Notes: generated by a model from the letters alone, not told the origin. Numbered from the stretch's first letter, positions 54,383 to 63,175 are shown. The stretch is DNA of 64,000 nt from Mitsuaria sp. GD03876 (GCF_029840635.1 NZ_JAOCCU010000010.1:89255-153254), one strand, 5' to 3'. Translations and numbers: made by a program.

Positions 54383-55654
54383 ATGCCGGTGCACACCGTT
54401 CCGTTCCTGAACACCGATGTCGTTGTCGTCGAAGGCGACGGCCCCGAGGATGATCCCGTTCGTGTCGTGCACGAACCGCCGAGCGCGCTCGAACGATTCG
54501 CCCAGGCCGTCGAGAAGGGCCAGGCGGCGCGGGTCAAGGACGTGCTGTCGCGGCGGCCGCTCCCGGACGATCCCACCCAGGCCTTCCGCGTCGCGCTGAC
54601 GCCGCGACACGCGGACGGTCCCCATCTCACGCCACTCGCCCATGCGGTCGCCGACGGCGACGTCGACATGACGCGCGTGCTCGTCGACGCCATCGCTGAC
54701 CGCCGGGACGGCTGGGGGAGGCAGCGCTTCGACGCCGACACGCATTTCGACCTGCTGCGCGACGGCATGCTGGCGGCGACGTCCAGGAGCGCGCCGGCGC
54801 TCGAGGCCTGCGTGAAGGCGATGTGCCGCAACGACGGCGTGAAGCGGCTGGCCCGGGCGCAGTTGCCCGGCCTGTTGCAGTCGATGCAGCCCTTCGGAGG
54901 CGGCATCAACGACGTGACGCTCACCCGTGACGGCGCGGAACGGACGGCCGGCTGGATCCGGAGCGTCGTCGCGGCCGCCAAGGCGGACCTGATCTCCAGG
55001 GAGCGCGCGATCCTTCTGCTCGAAGGCGCTCCCGATCGTCCCCCGGTGCGCGTCGCGCAGCGGCTGAACGTGGCGACTTTCCAGGCGGTGATCGAGGGCC
55101 ATGCCCACGCCGGACGGGAGAAGCTGGTCGTCTCGTCCCAGTTGCGCGACATGATGATGGGGTGGCGCAACGACGGCACCACGGCCCTGCACGCCGCGGC
55201 GCAGGACAGCGACCCGCGAGGCGTCTCGGCCTACATCCACGCCGTCCACGCGGCGCGACGCGGGGGCGCGCTGCCAAACGACGAGGACTATCTGAACCTG
55301 CTGTCGGCGGGCCGAGGCACCCGACCGCTGCTGGCGACGCTGTGCCGCGCCGATGCGCCGCCGCAAGCCCTGGCGGCCTATCTGAACAGCTTGCTTGTCG
55401 CGACCCTGGGAGGCGCGAACAGCATGACCCCGGGCAAGCTGCTGAAGCTGATGCTGGCCCTGGGCGACGACGGCCACCCCGCGCTGACGCGATGCAGTCC
55501 GGCCCAGGCCAAGGTCGTCCGCGATGCGTTGGGCATGGCGGTCGAGGACGGCCGGATCAGCACGGCCACGGCGGACCATCTCCTGCAGTTCGTGCCGCGC
55601 GCTGGCGACACGCCGGTCCGCACCGGCGCCCTGACACGGGCGCCTGACGCCTGA
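54383..55654 (+). CDS. orphan helical-repeat protein B with ankyrin-like motif, possible effector
   Basis: 423 residues from the ATG at 54383, which has GGAG seven bases upstream; the open frame back to 54236 crosses the terminator and is not used. No signal peptide. It is a paralogue of the preceding protein, sharing spaced motifs over most of the length. The segment DGTTALHAAAQDSDPRGVSA has an ankyrin-like DGxTALHxAA signature, the clearest domain hint in this group, and helical sequence surrounds it. Tandem duplication, independent transcription and lack of export signal resemble a secreted effector pair, but a cytosolic role is equally open. I do not recognise a named family. Confidence 0.72.
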   Translation: MPVHTVPFLNTDVVVVEGDGPEDDPVRVVHEPPSALERFAQAVEKGQAARVKDVLSRRPLPDDPTQAFRVALTPRHADGPHLTPLAHAVADGDVDMTRVLVDAIADRRDGWGRQRFDADTHFDLLRDGMLAATSRSAPALEACVKAMCRNDGVKRLARAQLPGLLQSMQPFGGGINDVTLTRDGAERTAGWIRSVVAAAKADLISRERAILLLEGAPDRPPVRVAQRLNVATFQAVIEGHAHAGREKLVVSSQLRDMMMGWRNDGTTALHAAAQDSDPRGVSAYIHAVHAARRGGALPNDEDYLNLLSAGRGTRPLLATLCRADAPPQALAAYLNSLLVATLGGANSMTPGKLLKLMLALGDDGHPALTRCSPAQAKVVRDALGMAVEDGRISTATADHLLQFVPRAGDTPVRTGALTRAPDA

Positions 55655-55709
55655 CGCGCCTCATGCGACCGGCGGGCCCGGCCACGCCACGCCGCGGCGC
55701 CTTGCGCGC

Positions 55710-58142
55710 TCAGCGTTTCTCCAACGCATAGGCGCGCACATGGTCGCCGGGCTTCGTGCCCGTCGACCCGTGCCCGCCGGCCACCACCAACACGTACTGC
55801 CGCCCATCGGCGCCGAGGTAGGTCATCGGCGTGGCCTGGCCGCCCGCGGGCAGCCGGCTTTCCCACAGCGTCCGGCCATCGTTGACGTCATAGGCGCGCA
55901 CGTAGTTGTCCATGCTCCCCGACAGGAATGCGACGCCCCCCGCGGTCATCAGCGGACCGCCCAGGCTGGGCACGCCCAGCCGCAAGGGCAGCGGCAGCGG
56001 CGACAGGTCGCGCACCGTGCCGTTGCGATGGCGCCAGACCACCTTGCCCTCGTTGAGGTCCACGCCCGCGACCGTGCCCCAGGGCGGCGCCTGGCAGGGC
56101 ACGCCCAGCGGCGAGGTGAAGGGCTTCATCTTCGACGCGAAGGGCGCGCCGAAGTTCTCGTTGAGCGCCGGCAGCGAGCCGCTGGGCGGCCCGTCGTCCT
56201 GCACCAGCAGCGAGGTCGCGTCGCGCCGCGGCACCAGTTGCGAGGTGAAGGCCAGCACCGCCGGCGTCGTGAACGCGATGCCGCGCACCGGGTCCACGGC
56301 GATGCTGCCCCAGTTGAAGACGCCGAAGTTGCCGGGATTGATCAGCGAGCCCTGCGTCGACGGCGGCGTGAAGCGCCCCTCGTAGCGCAGCTGGTGGAAG
56401 GCGATGCGGCACCAGAGCTGGTCGAACATCGTCACGCCCCAGAGGTCGCGCTCGCGCAGCACCGGCGGATTGAACGAGATCGCCGACACCGGCTGCGTCG
56501 GCGCGGTGAAGTCGCCCGCCGCCGCGCCCTGCGGCGCCGGCTTCTCGGTGACCGGGAACACCGGCTTGCCGTCGCGCCGGTCCAGCACGAACAGCTCGCC
56601 CTGCTTGGTCGACTGCACCAGCGCCGGCACGCGCTCGCCGCGCACCGTCAGGTCGACGAGCACCGGCTGCGCCGGCACGTCGTAGTCCCACAGGTCGTGG
56701 TGCACCGTCTGGAAGACCCAGCGCGCGCGGCCCGTCGCCAGGTCCAGCGCGACCACCGACGACGAGTGCTTCTCGACGCTGGCCGAGCGCTTGCCGCCCC
56801 ACTGGTCCGGCGGCTGGTTGCCCATCGGCAGGTAGACCAGGCCGAGGTCCTCGTCGACGCTGCCGACCGACCAGCTGTTGGGCGAGTTGGCGGTGTAGGC
56901 CTGCCCGGCGGCCAGCGGCGCGGTCGCCTCCGGATTCGCCGAATCCCAGTTCCACACCAGCGCGCCGGTGTCGATGTCGTAGGCCCGGATCACGCCGGAC
57001 TGCTCCTTCGTCGACGCGTTGTCCAGCACCGTGCCGCCGACGATGACCAGGCGCCGCGTCACCACCGGCGGCGAGGTCGAGTAGTACGCGCCCGGCTTCG
57101 CGTTGGGCATGCCGGCCCACAGGTCCACCGCGCCCGCCTTGCCGAAGGCGGGACAGACCTTGCCCGAGACCGGATCCAGCGCGATCAGCCGCGCGTCGGA
57201 GGTCGGCATGAACAGCTTGGACGCGCAGGGCGCCGGCTGCGCGCCGGCCGCGGCCATCGGGCCGGGCGGCGGCTGGTAGGACAGGCCGCGGCAGGTCAGG
57301 TGCTGCAGCGCCAGTGCGCCGCGCACCTGCGGGTCGTAGCGCCAGAGCTCCCGGCCGGTCGTCGCGTCCAGCGCCAGCACCGTCTGGTGGGGCGTGCACA
57401 GGAACAGGCGTTCGCCCACCTTCAGCGGGGTGACCTCGAAGGTGGTCTCCTTCGGATCGCCGGGCCGGCCGCGGACGTCGCCGGTGCGGAACTCCCAGGC
57501 CAGCTTCAGTTCGCCGACGTTGGCCGGCGTGATCTGCGCCAGCGGCGACCAGCGCTGGCCGAGGCCGGTCCGGCCGTAGGCCTGCCACTCGCCGTCCGGG
57601 ATCGCCGCGGCGCCCGACGCGGCGCCCCCCGGCGGCCGCGCCGGGCCGTTGGCGGGCATCGTGCCCTCGAGCGCATGTCGGTCGTGCGTCCACGACAGCA
57701 CCGCCACCACGACGAAGGCGCCCAGCGCCGCGGCCAGCGCCAGCGCCGGCGGGCTGCGCCACGCGACGCGCCGCGGGTCGTCCGGCGGCAGGTGCCGGCG
57801 CATCGTCGGCACCAGCGCCAGCAGCACCGCGCCGATCGCGAAGGGCACGCCCAGCCGCGCGCCCAGCGGCCACCAGTCCAGGCCCGCTTCCCACAGGCTC
57901 CACGCCAGCGTGGCGAGGAAGTAAAGCGCGTAGGCCAGCACCGCCTCGCGCAGCCGGCCCCACATCAAGGCGCCGATGACAACCCAGGCCAGGCCCGACA
58001 GCGCGTAGTACCAGCTGCCGCCCAGCGAAGCGAGCCAGCCCCCGGCGGCCAGCATGACGAAGCCAAGGATCAGCAGCGCCGCGCCGAGCAGGCGGGCGAG
58101 CCAGGGCACCGGGGCGGGAATCGGAGCGAGGACGGAGGACAT
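55710..58142 (-). CDS. gcd: membrane-bound PQQ-dependent glucose dehydrogenase-type enzyme
   Basis: 810 residues, near the 796 of E. coli Gcd. The first 140 residues contain about five membrane helices, then a PQQ eight-bladed propeller: DGEWQAYGRTGLGQRWSPLAQI, FLCTPHQTVLALDATTGRELW, WNWDSANPEATAPL, NSPNSWSVGSVDEDLGL, QTVHHDLWDYDVPAQPVL, and the final GQATPMTYLGADGRQYVLVVAGGHGS. The enzyme oxidises aldoses (usually glucose to gluconate) at the periplasmic face and reduces ubiquinone. Quinate/shikimate dehydrogenases share the layout and cannot be fully excluded. PQQ synthesis genes are not in the window. It runs opposite to the helical-protein genes on either side. Confidence 0.9.
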   Translation of the reverse strand: MSSVLAPIPAPVPWLARLLGAALLILGFVMLAAGGWLASLGGSWYYALSGLAWVVIGALMWGRLREAVLAYALYFLATLAWSLWEAGLDWWPLGARLGVPFAIGAVLLALVPTMRRHLPPDDPRRVAWRSPPALALAAALGAFVVVAVLSWTHDRHALEGTMPANGPARPPGGAASGAAAIPDGEWQAYGRTGLGQRWSPLAQITPANVGELKLAWEFRTGDVRGRPGDPKETTFEVTPLKVGERLFLCTPHQTVLALDATTGRELWRYDPQVRGALALQHLTCRGLSYQPPPGPMAAAGAQPAPCASKLFMPTSDARLIALDPVSGKVCPAFGKAGAVDLWAGMPNAKPGAYYSTSPPVVTRRLVIVGGTVLDNASTKEQSGVIRAYDIDTGALVWNWDSANPEATAPLAAGQAYTANSPNSWSVGSVDEDLGLVYLPMGNQPPDQWGGKRSASVEKHSSSVVALDLATGRARWVFQTVHHDLWDYDVPAQPVLVDLTVRGERVPALVQSTKQGELFVLDRRDGKPVFPVTEKPAPQGAAAGDFTAPTQPVSAISFNPPVLRERDLWGVTMFDQLWCRIAFHQLRYEGRFTPPSTQGSLINPGNFGVFNWGSIAVDPVRGIAFTTPAVLAFTSQLVPRRDATSLLVQDDGPPSGSLPALNENFGAPFASKMKPFTSPLGVPCQAPPWGTVAGVDLNEGKVVWRHRNGTVRDLSPLPLPLRLGVPSLGGPLMTAGGVAFLSGSMDNYVRAYDVNDGRTLWESRLPAGGQATPMTYLGADGRQYVLVVAGGHGSTGTKPGDHVRAYALEKR

Positions 58143-58150
58143 GCGCCGGA

Positions 58151-58229
58151 GGAACGAAGCGGAGGAACCCCTGGGACGGCAAGATTCGTTCCGCGTCCGC
58201 GGGAACCGTCCCGGGCGGGGGCCTACCCA
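58151..58229. promoter_or_regulatory. divergent spacer with inverted repeat and HrpL-like box
   Basis: The gap between gcd and the 774-residue gene contains GGAACGAA (58151-58158) and TTCGTTCC (58185-58192), a perfect 8-bp dyad with a 26-base spacer. It also contains GGAACC (58202-58207), 15 bases, then CTACCCA (58223-58229), one mismatch from the HrpL consensus. The second box touches the ATG at 58229, so if it is used, translation must start further in, for example at the ATG at 58295. The reading is tentative. Confidence 0.4.
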
Positions 58230-60553
58230 TGCCCATGACCCTGCCCCTGACCGCCCGCCATACGTACGGCTTCGAGCCGGCGTTCTTCGACCGGATGGAG
58301 GCCGAGGCGCAAGCCGCCGCCGGCCCCGACAAACCGGTGCGACCGGACGGGCAGGCGCGCCATTACGCGCCGGACCGCTCGCTGGACCCTCATGCGGAGA
58401 CCGGCAGGGTCCGTCACGCCTTCCTGACGAGCAAGGAAGGCGAGGCGGCCCTGGCCGAATGGGACGAGACCTTCCAGGACATCCTCGCGTTCGCACGAGA
58501 GCATCGCCTCGGGAAGGCCGAACGCGAACTGATGGCGATGCTCGCCGGGCGCCACAACAAGAACCCGAACAGCGGCCCCGGGGGGGTGATGAACTACCTG
58601 CGCGCAGACTACAAGCAGTCGTTGGAAGCGATCGCGGGCCACCTGCGCGATGAGCGCATCCCGCTGGGGGTCCGGCAGGAGATCCTGAACAGCCTGGACG
58701 AGCTCGACCTGTGCCTGGAGCGCCAGCTCGCGGAGTGCCGACGGGTCGCGCTGGAGCTCGGTGCCCATCGCAGCTCGCTGACCGCCGAACTGGGCAAGGC
58801 CCTTTCGGAGTTGGGGGAGGCGCACCTGCGGGACCTCTTGCAGACCGAGCCCGGGCTGGGCGATCACGAGGCCGCCACGCCGCACGTGCTGCTGCCCTTC
58901 GCCAAGGCGCTGCGACTCCCCGGCCTGGTCCATCCCGGGACGCCGGCGGACCATTTCACCGTCGACATCCGCGCCCATCAGGACATCGTCGACCGCTGCG
59001 CGCAGGCGCTGGGCCGGCGCATCGACAGCCTGGCGATCGCCGACCTCCTGGCGGACCGCTGCCTGGCGTCGCTGAAAGCCGCGGTATCGGAACGCCTCGG
59101 CGGCATGACGCCGGACCTCGTCGGCGGCGAAGGCCACCTGGAGGCGCTGCAGGAAGCCACACTGGCGCTGGGCTCGCGCTTCGGCCCCTTGAACCCGATC
59201 AGCGCGACCTGCCTGAAGGCGGACAGCTGGACGCCGCTGCGCCTGGCCGACGACGCCCGCATGCTGGCCATCGACCTGCGGCACAACATGACGCGCCTGA
59301 ATGCCGCGCCGCCGCCGCGCGACCAGCTCCTCGAGACCTGGGAGAGCGACGGGCTTCGCCACCGACTCGGACGTTTCGAGGACCGCCGCCTGTACGTGCG
59401 CACGGAGGCCGCGGCCGGTGGCGCGATACCCCGCCTGCGCCCGCCGACGCCGGCGGAGGTCGGTCGCCAGATCGAGCGCCTGCAGCTCGGACCGGTCCGG
59501 CCGGACGAGGCGCCGATGGATGCGGCCTTGCAGGAGGTGCTCGTCGACCACATGGTCTCGATGGCATCGCCGTCGAAGGTCCGCACCATCGCGGCGGAAC
59601 TGCCGACGCCGAACGCCGTCGAGCACGTCATCGACCGCCTCGGACTGGACGACGACACGCTGGCGGGTTGGATGCGCGACCTGCCGGGCCAGTGGTCGGC
59701 GGAGGTGCTCGACCGTGCCTTCGACGCGATCCTGCGCCGGCGCGCGGCCGAGGCGCTCGGCGTGCTGCTGCGCGACTGGCGGACCCCGGGCTTCCCGTCC
59801 AGCTGGTCGCGCCAGGTGGTCCGCCAGGCCGGCATCGGAGCCGCGATGAACCAGGATCGCCGCGTCAAGGGCATCGACAAGGACGGCGATCCCGCGCGCG
59901 TGAGGCGCAACGCGCAGCGCGAGCTGCTCGATCGCATCGAGGGCATGCTCGCCAGCGCGAAGCCGCCGGTGCCGATGACGCCTTGCCGCCAGGCGCTGCG
60001 GGCCTTCGCCGGGCGGCATCCGCTGGGGCGGGCGCGCGACGCGATCGACGAACGGTCCCTCGGTGCTGTCATCGGATCGCTGGACGGGTTGCGCAAGGCG
60101 ATCGGCGGCAAGCTGGCCGTGCCGCTGTTGAGCGAGGACGGCGGGCTGGCCGGCGCGCTGGAGTCGTCCCTGTTCGTCGGCAGCGAGCGCGGGATGGCCG
60201 CGGAGTTGGCGCTGATACGGCGCCTGGCCGAGGCCCTGGCGCTCGGGAGCGAGGACATCGAGATGATGCTGCGCGTCGAGAGCCCGGATCGCGCGCCGGA
60301 GCCGGTCCCGCTGGTCGCCGCAGCGTTGCTGAAGGGACGTCCGGCCGTGATCGGCGCGGTGTTCGCCTGGGCCGCCGGCATGCACCGCGACGGCCTGCTG
60401 GACGCCCCCGCGCTGCGGCGGATCCTGCAGCCGGCGATGCCGAAGGCGCCTCGCGGCGAAGCCAAGGCGGTGCCGCGACACATCGCGGACGCGCGCGAGC
60501 GTCACCGGAACGAAGTGGCCAAGGCGGTGGCGGCAGGCTTGCTGCCCGCTTGA
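58229..60553 (+). CDS. large orphan helical protein, possible effector
   Basis: 774 residues, not recognised. No signal peptide, membrane segment or catalytic motif is apparent. It is almost wholly helical and rich in Ala, Leu, Arg and Glu, with a polar N-terminal 90 residues (RHTYGFEPAFFDRMEAEAQ) and a C-terminus rich in basic residues (RERHRNEVAKAVAAGLLPA). Motif-level similarity to the two proteins at 53.2-55.7 kb is limited to the general repeat-like helical pattern. Alternative starts include 58235 and 58295. Its size, orphan context and possible HrpL-type promoter would fit a secreted effector. This is inference; no enzymatic domain could be named. Confidence 0.68.
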   Translation: MPMTLPLTARHTYGFEPAFFDRMEAEAQAAAGPDKPVRPDGQARHYAPDRSLDPHAETGRVRHAFLTSKEGEAALAEWDETFQDILAFAREHRLGKAERELMAMLAGRHNKNPNSGPGGVMNYLRADYKQSLEAIAGHLRDERIPLGVRQEILNSLDELDLCLERQLAECRRVALELGAHRSSLTAELGKALSELGEAHLRDLLQTEPGLGDHEAATPHVLLPFAKALRLPGLVHPGTPADHFTVDIRAHQDIVDRCAQALGRRIDSLAIADLLADRCLASLKAAVSERLGGMTPDLVGGEGHLEALQEATLALGSRFGPLNPISATCLKADSWTPLRLADDARMLAIDLRHNMTRLNAAPPPRDQLLETWESDGLRHRLGRFEDRRLYVRTEAAAGGAIPRLRPPTPAEVGRQIERLQLGPVRPDEAPMDAALQEVLVDHMVSMASPSKVRTIAAELPTPNAVEHVIDRLGLDDDTLAGWMRDLPGQWSAEVLDRAFDAILRRRAAEALGVLLRDWRTPGFPSSWSRQVVRQAGIGAAMNQDRRVKGIDKDGDPARVRRNAQRELLDRIEGMLASAKPPVPMTPCRQALRAFAGRHPLGRARDAIDERSLGAVIGSLDGLRKAIGGKLAVPLLSEDGGLAGALESSLFVGSERGMAAELALIRRLAEALALGSEDIEMMLRVESPDRAPEPVPLVAAALLKGRPAVIGAVFAWAAGMHRDGLLDAPALRRILQPAMPKAPRGEAKAVPRHIADARERHRNEVAKAVAAGLLPA

Positions 60554-60554
60554 G

Positions 60555-60578
60555 GCGCGGGCGCAGGCGCAGGCGCCG
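60555..60578. repeat. hexanucleotide tandem repeat
   Basis: Four in-phase hexamers (GCGCGG, GCGCAG, GCGCAG, GCGCCG) directly after the stop of the 774-residue gene, in a 26-base gap before the converging methyltransferase gene. Confidence 0.7.
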
Positions 60579-60579
60579 C

Positions 60580-61941
60580 TCAGGCGGCTTCCAGCCGCCC
60601 TTCCACGCGCAACAGCGTCTCCAGCGCCTGGCTGCGCAGGCCGTAGAAGCGCTTGATCTCCTCGAGCTGCGCGAGCAGCTCGGCCCGGCGCGCCGCGGTC
60701 AGGTCCTGCGCCCGCTTCACCGCCAGCACCATCTTGTTCTTGCTGGTGTGCTCCAGCGCGATGAACTCGATCACCTGCGTGTCGTAGCCCATCAGCTCCA
60801 GCAGCAACGCGCGCAGCGAGTCGGTCACCATCTCCGCCTCCTGGCCCAGGTGGATGCCGTGCTGCAGCAGCGGCCGCAGCGCCGCCGGCGTCGTCATCTG
60901 CGGCCGGATCTCCTTGTGGCAGCAGGGCGCGCACATGATGATCCGCGCGCCGCTGCGCAGGCCGAAGTGCATCGCGTGGTCGGTGGCGATGTCGCAGGCA
61001 TGCAGCGCGACCATCACGTCCAGCGGCTGGTCGCCGCGCTCGCGCACGTCGCCGTGCTCGAAGCTCAGCCCGTCCAGCCCGTGCCGCGCGGCCGCCGCGT
61101 TGCCCAGCGCCACCATGTCCTGCTTGAGCTCCACGCCCTGCACCCGCGGCGCCAGGCCTTGCGCGCGCAGCCAGTCATGCATCGCGAAGGTCAGGTAGCC
61201 CTTGCCGGAGCCGAAGTCGGCCAGCCGCACCGGCGTGCCCGGCGCGTCCAGCCCGGCCTTGCGCACGGCCGCGCCGAAGATCTCGATGAACTTGTTGATC
61301 TGCTTCCACTTGCGCGCCATCGCCGGCACCAGCGCGGCCTGGCCCTTGAGCTCATGCGTGACGCCGAGGTCGCGCCAGAACGGGCGGTCCATCGCCAGCT
61401 CGCGCGGCTTGGCGCGGTCGTGACCGGCGGGGGGCCTCGGGCCGGCATTGCCGGCGCCACCGGCGACATCGGCGTCACCCGCCCCGCCGGCCTGGCCGTC
61501 CGGGGCACCGTCCGCGTCCTTCGCGCCGGCACCCGCGGCACCGGCGGCACCGGCAGCCGCGCCCTTGCGGCCGACCTGCAGCAGCGGCTTGCCCTTGCGG
61601 CTGAAGCGCAGTTGCACCTCCTCACCCAGCGTGTCCAGGTGGGCCTGCTGGAAGTCGCGGCCCAGCAGCGCCTCGACCAGCGCGAGGCCCTCGTCCAGCG
61701 AATGGTTCTTGGTGACGTCCTTGGTCTTGTGCCGCCACAGGAAGCTCAGCGCGCGCTCGCCGCGCAACTCGATGTCGCGCACCGTCAGGCGCTCGATCGA
61801 CGTGTCCTCGCCCTCATGACGGTTCAGCAACAGGCGCTGGAAACGGCGCTCGGCCAGCGCGGTGCGCAGCAGGCGCAGGAAGCGCTGGCGGTCGTCCGGC
61901 GGCGCGGCCGGGGTGTCGGGATCAACGAGGGAACTGAACAT
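60580..61941 (-). CDS. class I SAM-dependent methyltransferase
   Basis: 453 residues from the ATG at 61941 (MFSSLVDPDTPAA); the open frame further upstream runs into the heptamer repeat and is not used. The C-terminal half holds the methyltransferase: motif I VRLADFGSGKGYLTFAMHDW, then VELKQDMVALG, LDVMVALHACDIATDHAM and IIMCAPCCHKEI. The N-terminal half is a separate region with LWRHKTKDVTKN. A flexible Gly/Ala/Asp-rich insertion (residues about 125-175) joins the two, encoded by GCC/GGC-rich repetitive DNA. The substrate is not evident; nucleic-acid or protein targets are possible for this group. Confidence 0.85.
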   Translation of the reverse strand: MFSSLVDPDTPAAPPDDRQRFLRLLRTALAERRFQRLLLNRHEGEDTSIERLTVRDIELRGERALSFLWRHKTKDVTKNHSLDEGLALVEALLGRDFQQAHLDTLGEEVQLRFSRKGKPLLQVGRKGAAAGAAGAAGAGAKDADGAPDGQAGGAGDADVAGGAGNAGPRPPAGHDRAKPRELAMDRPFWRDLGVTHELKGQAALVPAMARKWKQINKFIEIFGAAVRKAGLDAPGTPVRLADFGSGKGYLTFAMHDWLRAQGLAPRVQGVELKQDMVALGNAAAARHGLDGLSFEHGDVRERGDQPLDVMVALHACDIATDHAMHFGLRSGARIIMCAPCCHKEIRPQMTTPAALRPLLQHGIHLGQEAEMVTDSLRALLLELMGYDTQVIEFIALEHTSKNKMVLAVKRAQDLTAARRAELLAQLEEIKRFYGLRSQALETLLRVEGRLEAA

Positions 61942-62008
61942 CGGGAGTCCTGCGGCGAATCCGCGATTGTCCCGCCAAAGCGTCCAGGACCACAGTGGGC
62001 GGGATATG

Positions 62009-62180
62009 CCACCAGCCACCGGCCACCAGCCACCGGCCACCAGCCACCAGCCACCGGCCACCGGCCACCAGTCACCAGTCACCAGTCACCAGTTGCCAGC
62101 CACGGCCCCCGGCCACCGACCACCGACCACCGACCACCGGTCGCAGGTCGCAGGTCGCAGGTCGCAGGTCGCAGGTCGCG
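62009..62180. repeat. heptanucleotide minisatellite with drifting units
   Basis: About 24 near-continuous 7-mers. Successive blocks are CCACCAG/CCACCGG (nine units), TCACCAG (three), a short degenerate stretch including one 6-base unit, CCACCGA (three) with CCACCGG, then TCGCAGG (five). The phase is kept for nearly the whole 170 bases except one single-base slip near 62105. It lies between two genes on the same strand and ends three bases from the downstream stop. It is not a CRISPR array: units are contiguous, without spacers. Confidence 0.92.
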
Positions 62181-62182
62181 CC

Positions 62183-63043
62183 TCAGTCCACCTCGCACAG
62201 GCCGACCAGCCAGTGGCCCTCGCCGACGACCGACGCGTCAGCCGGCATCAGCGTGAAGCACAGCCGGCGCCGCGCCGGGCCCGCCGGGCCAACAGGCGCG
62301 CGCGCGGATGGCGCGATCGTCAGCGTCGACGACGGGGCGCCGGCCCGCCGCCGCAGCGCCTCGCGGTGCAACCAGGCCAGCACCTCCGGCGGCAGCCGGG
62401 CATGGTCCGACCACGGCGGCGCGACATAGGCCGCCATCAGCGCCCGCGCCTGCGGCGTCTGCCAGCTGCAATGGCCGTCGCGCTCGCGCACCGTCATGCC
62501 GGTCGTCGGCGCCGGCGGCGGGCCGGCCGGACTCGCGGCCGGGACCGGGCGCAGCAGGCTTTCGACGCGCGCCAGCAGGTCGCTCATCCGCACCGGCTTG
62601 ACCAGGCACTCGGCGGCGCCGGCCGCACGCAGCTCGTCCGGCAGCGGCGAGGCGTGGGGCCGGCTCAGCGTCAGCACCGGCACGCCGGCGCCGGCCAGCC
62701 GCCGCAACAGCGCGACCGGACCTCCCCCCGGCAGGCCGGGCGAGTCGGGCAGTTCGGGCAACTCGGGCAAGGCCATGTCCATCAGCACCAACGCCGGCCC
62801 CGCGGCCAGGCCGTCGACCGCGGCGACTGGATCGGCGGCGCGCAGCAGTTCGTAGCCCGCTTCCTCCAGCACCGCCGCCAGCGGCTGCACCGACAGCGCC
62901 TGCACGAGCAGCAGCCGCGCCCGGGCGGGGTGCCGGGCATCGCGGCGCGAGGCGAGGTCGACGTCCTGGCCGACGTCACGACGGACGTCATGACGAAGCT
63001 CGGACGGATCGGCGGGCGGCGGGGTCGGCATGCGATCCAACAT
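62183..63043 (-). CDS. degenerate receiver-domain (response-regulator-like) protein
   Basis: 286 residues from the ATG at 63043; a second ATG at 63031 is four codons in. A receiver-like domain spans about residues 38-165: the phosphoacceptor-like LVLMDMALP and LVKP are present, but the acidic pair usual after the first strand is absent (ARLLLVQALS), so phosphorylation is doubtful. The C-terminal half has a PAS-like segment (CSWQTPQARALMAAYVAPPW, then LPPEVLAWLHREAL) of the type seen before LuxR helix-turn-helix domains, but no such domain follows. It may be a truncated or specialised derivative. A proline-rich Ala linker joins the two parts. Confidence 0.65.
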   Translation of the reverse strand: MLDRMPTPPPADPSELRHDVRRDVGQDVDLASRRDARHPARARLLLVQALSVQPLAAVLEEAGYELLRAADPVAAVDGLAAGPALVLMDMALPELPELPDSPGLPGGGPVALLRRLAGAGVPVLTLSRPHASPLPDELRAAGAAECLVKPVRMSDLLARVESLLRPVPAASPAGPPPAPTTGMTVRERDGHCSWQTPQARALMAAYVAPPWSDHARLPPEVLAWLHREALRRRAGAPSSTLTIAPSARAPVGPAGPARRRLCFTLMPADASVVGEGHWLVGLCEVD

Positions 63044-63175
63044 ACAAGTCCCGTGCCCGCTTCTCAAGCGCCGCGGATGGGCGCGGGCGGCGCGTCGGCG
63101 CTCGGCCTGAAGCCGCGAATTCCGGGGCGTTCCGCCCGGTCGCGCGGCGATCGGGGCCCGGAGGGCTGACGCACA

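Noticed and set aside
62009..62180. CRISPR array
   Set aside because: Repeats are 7 bases, contiguous and without spacers; no cas genes nearby.
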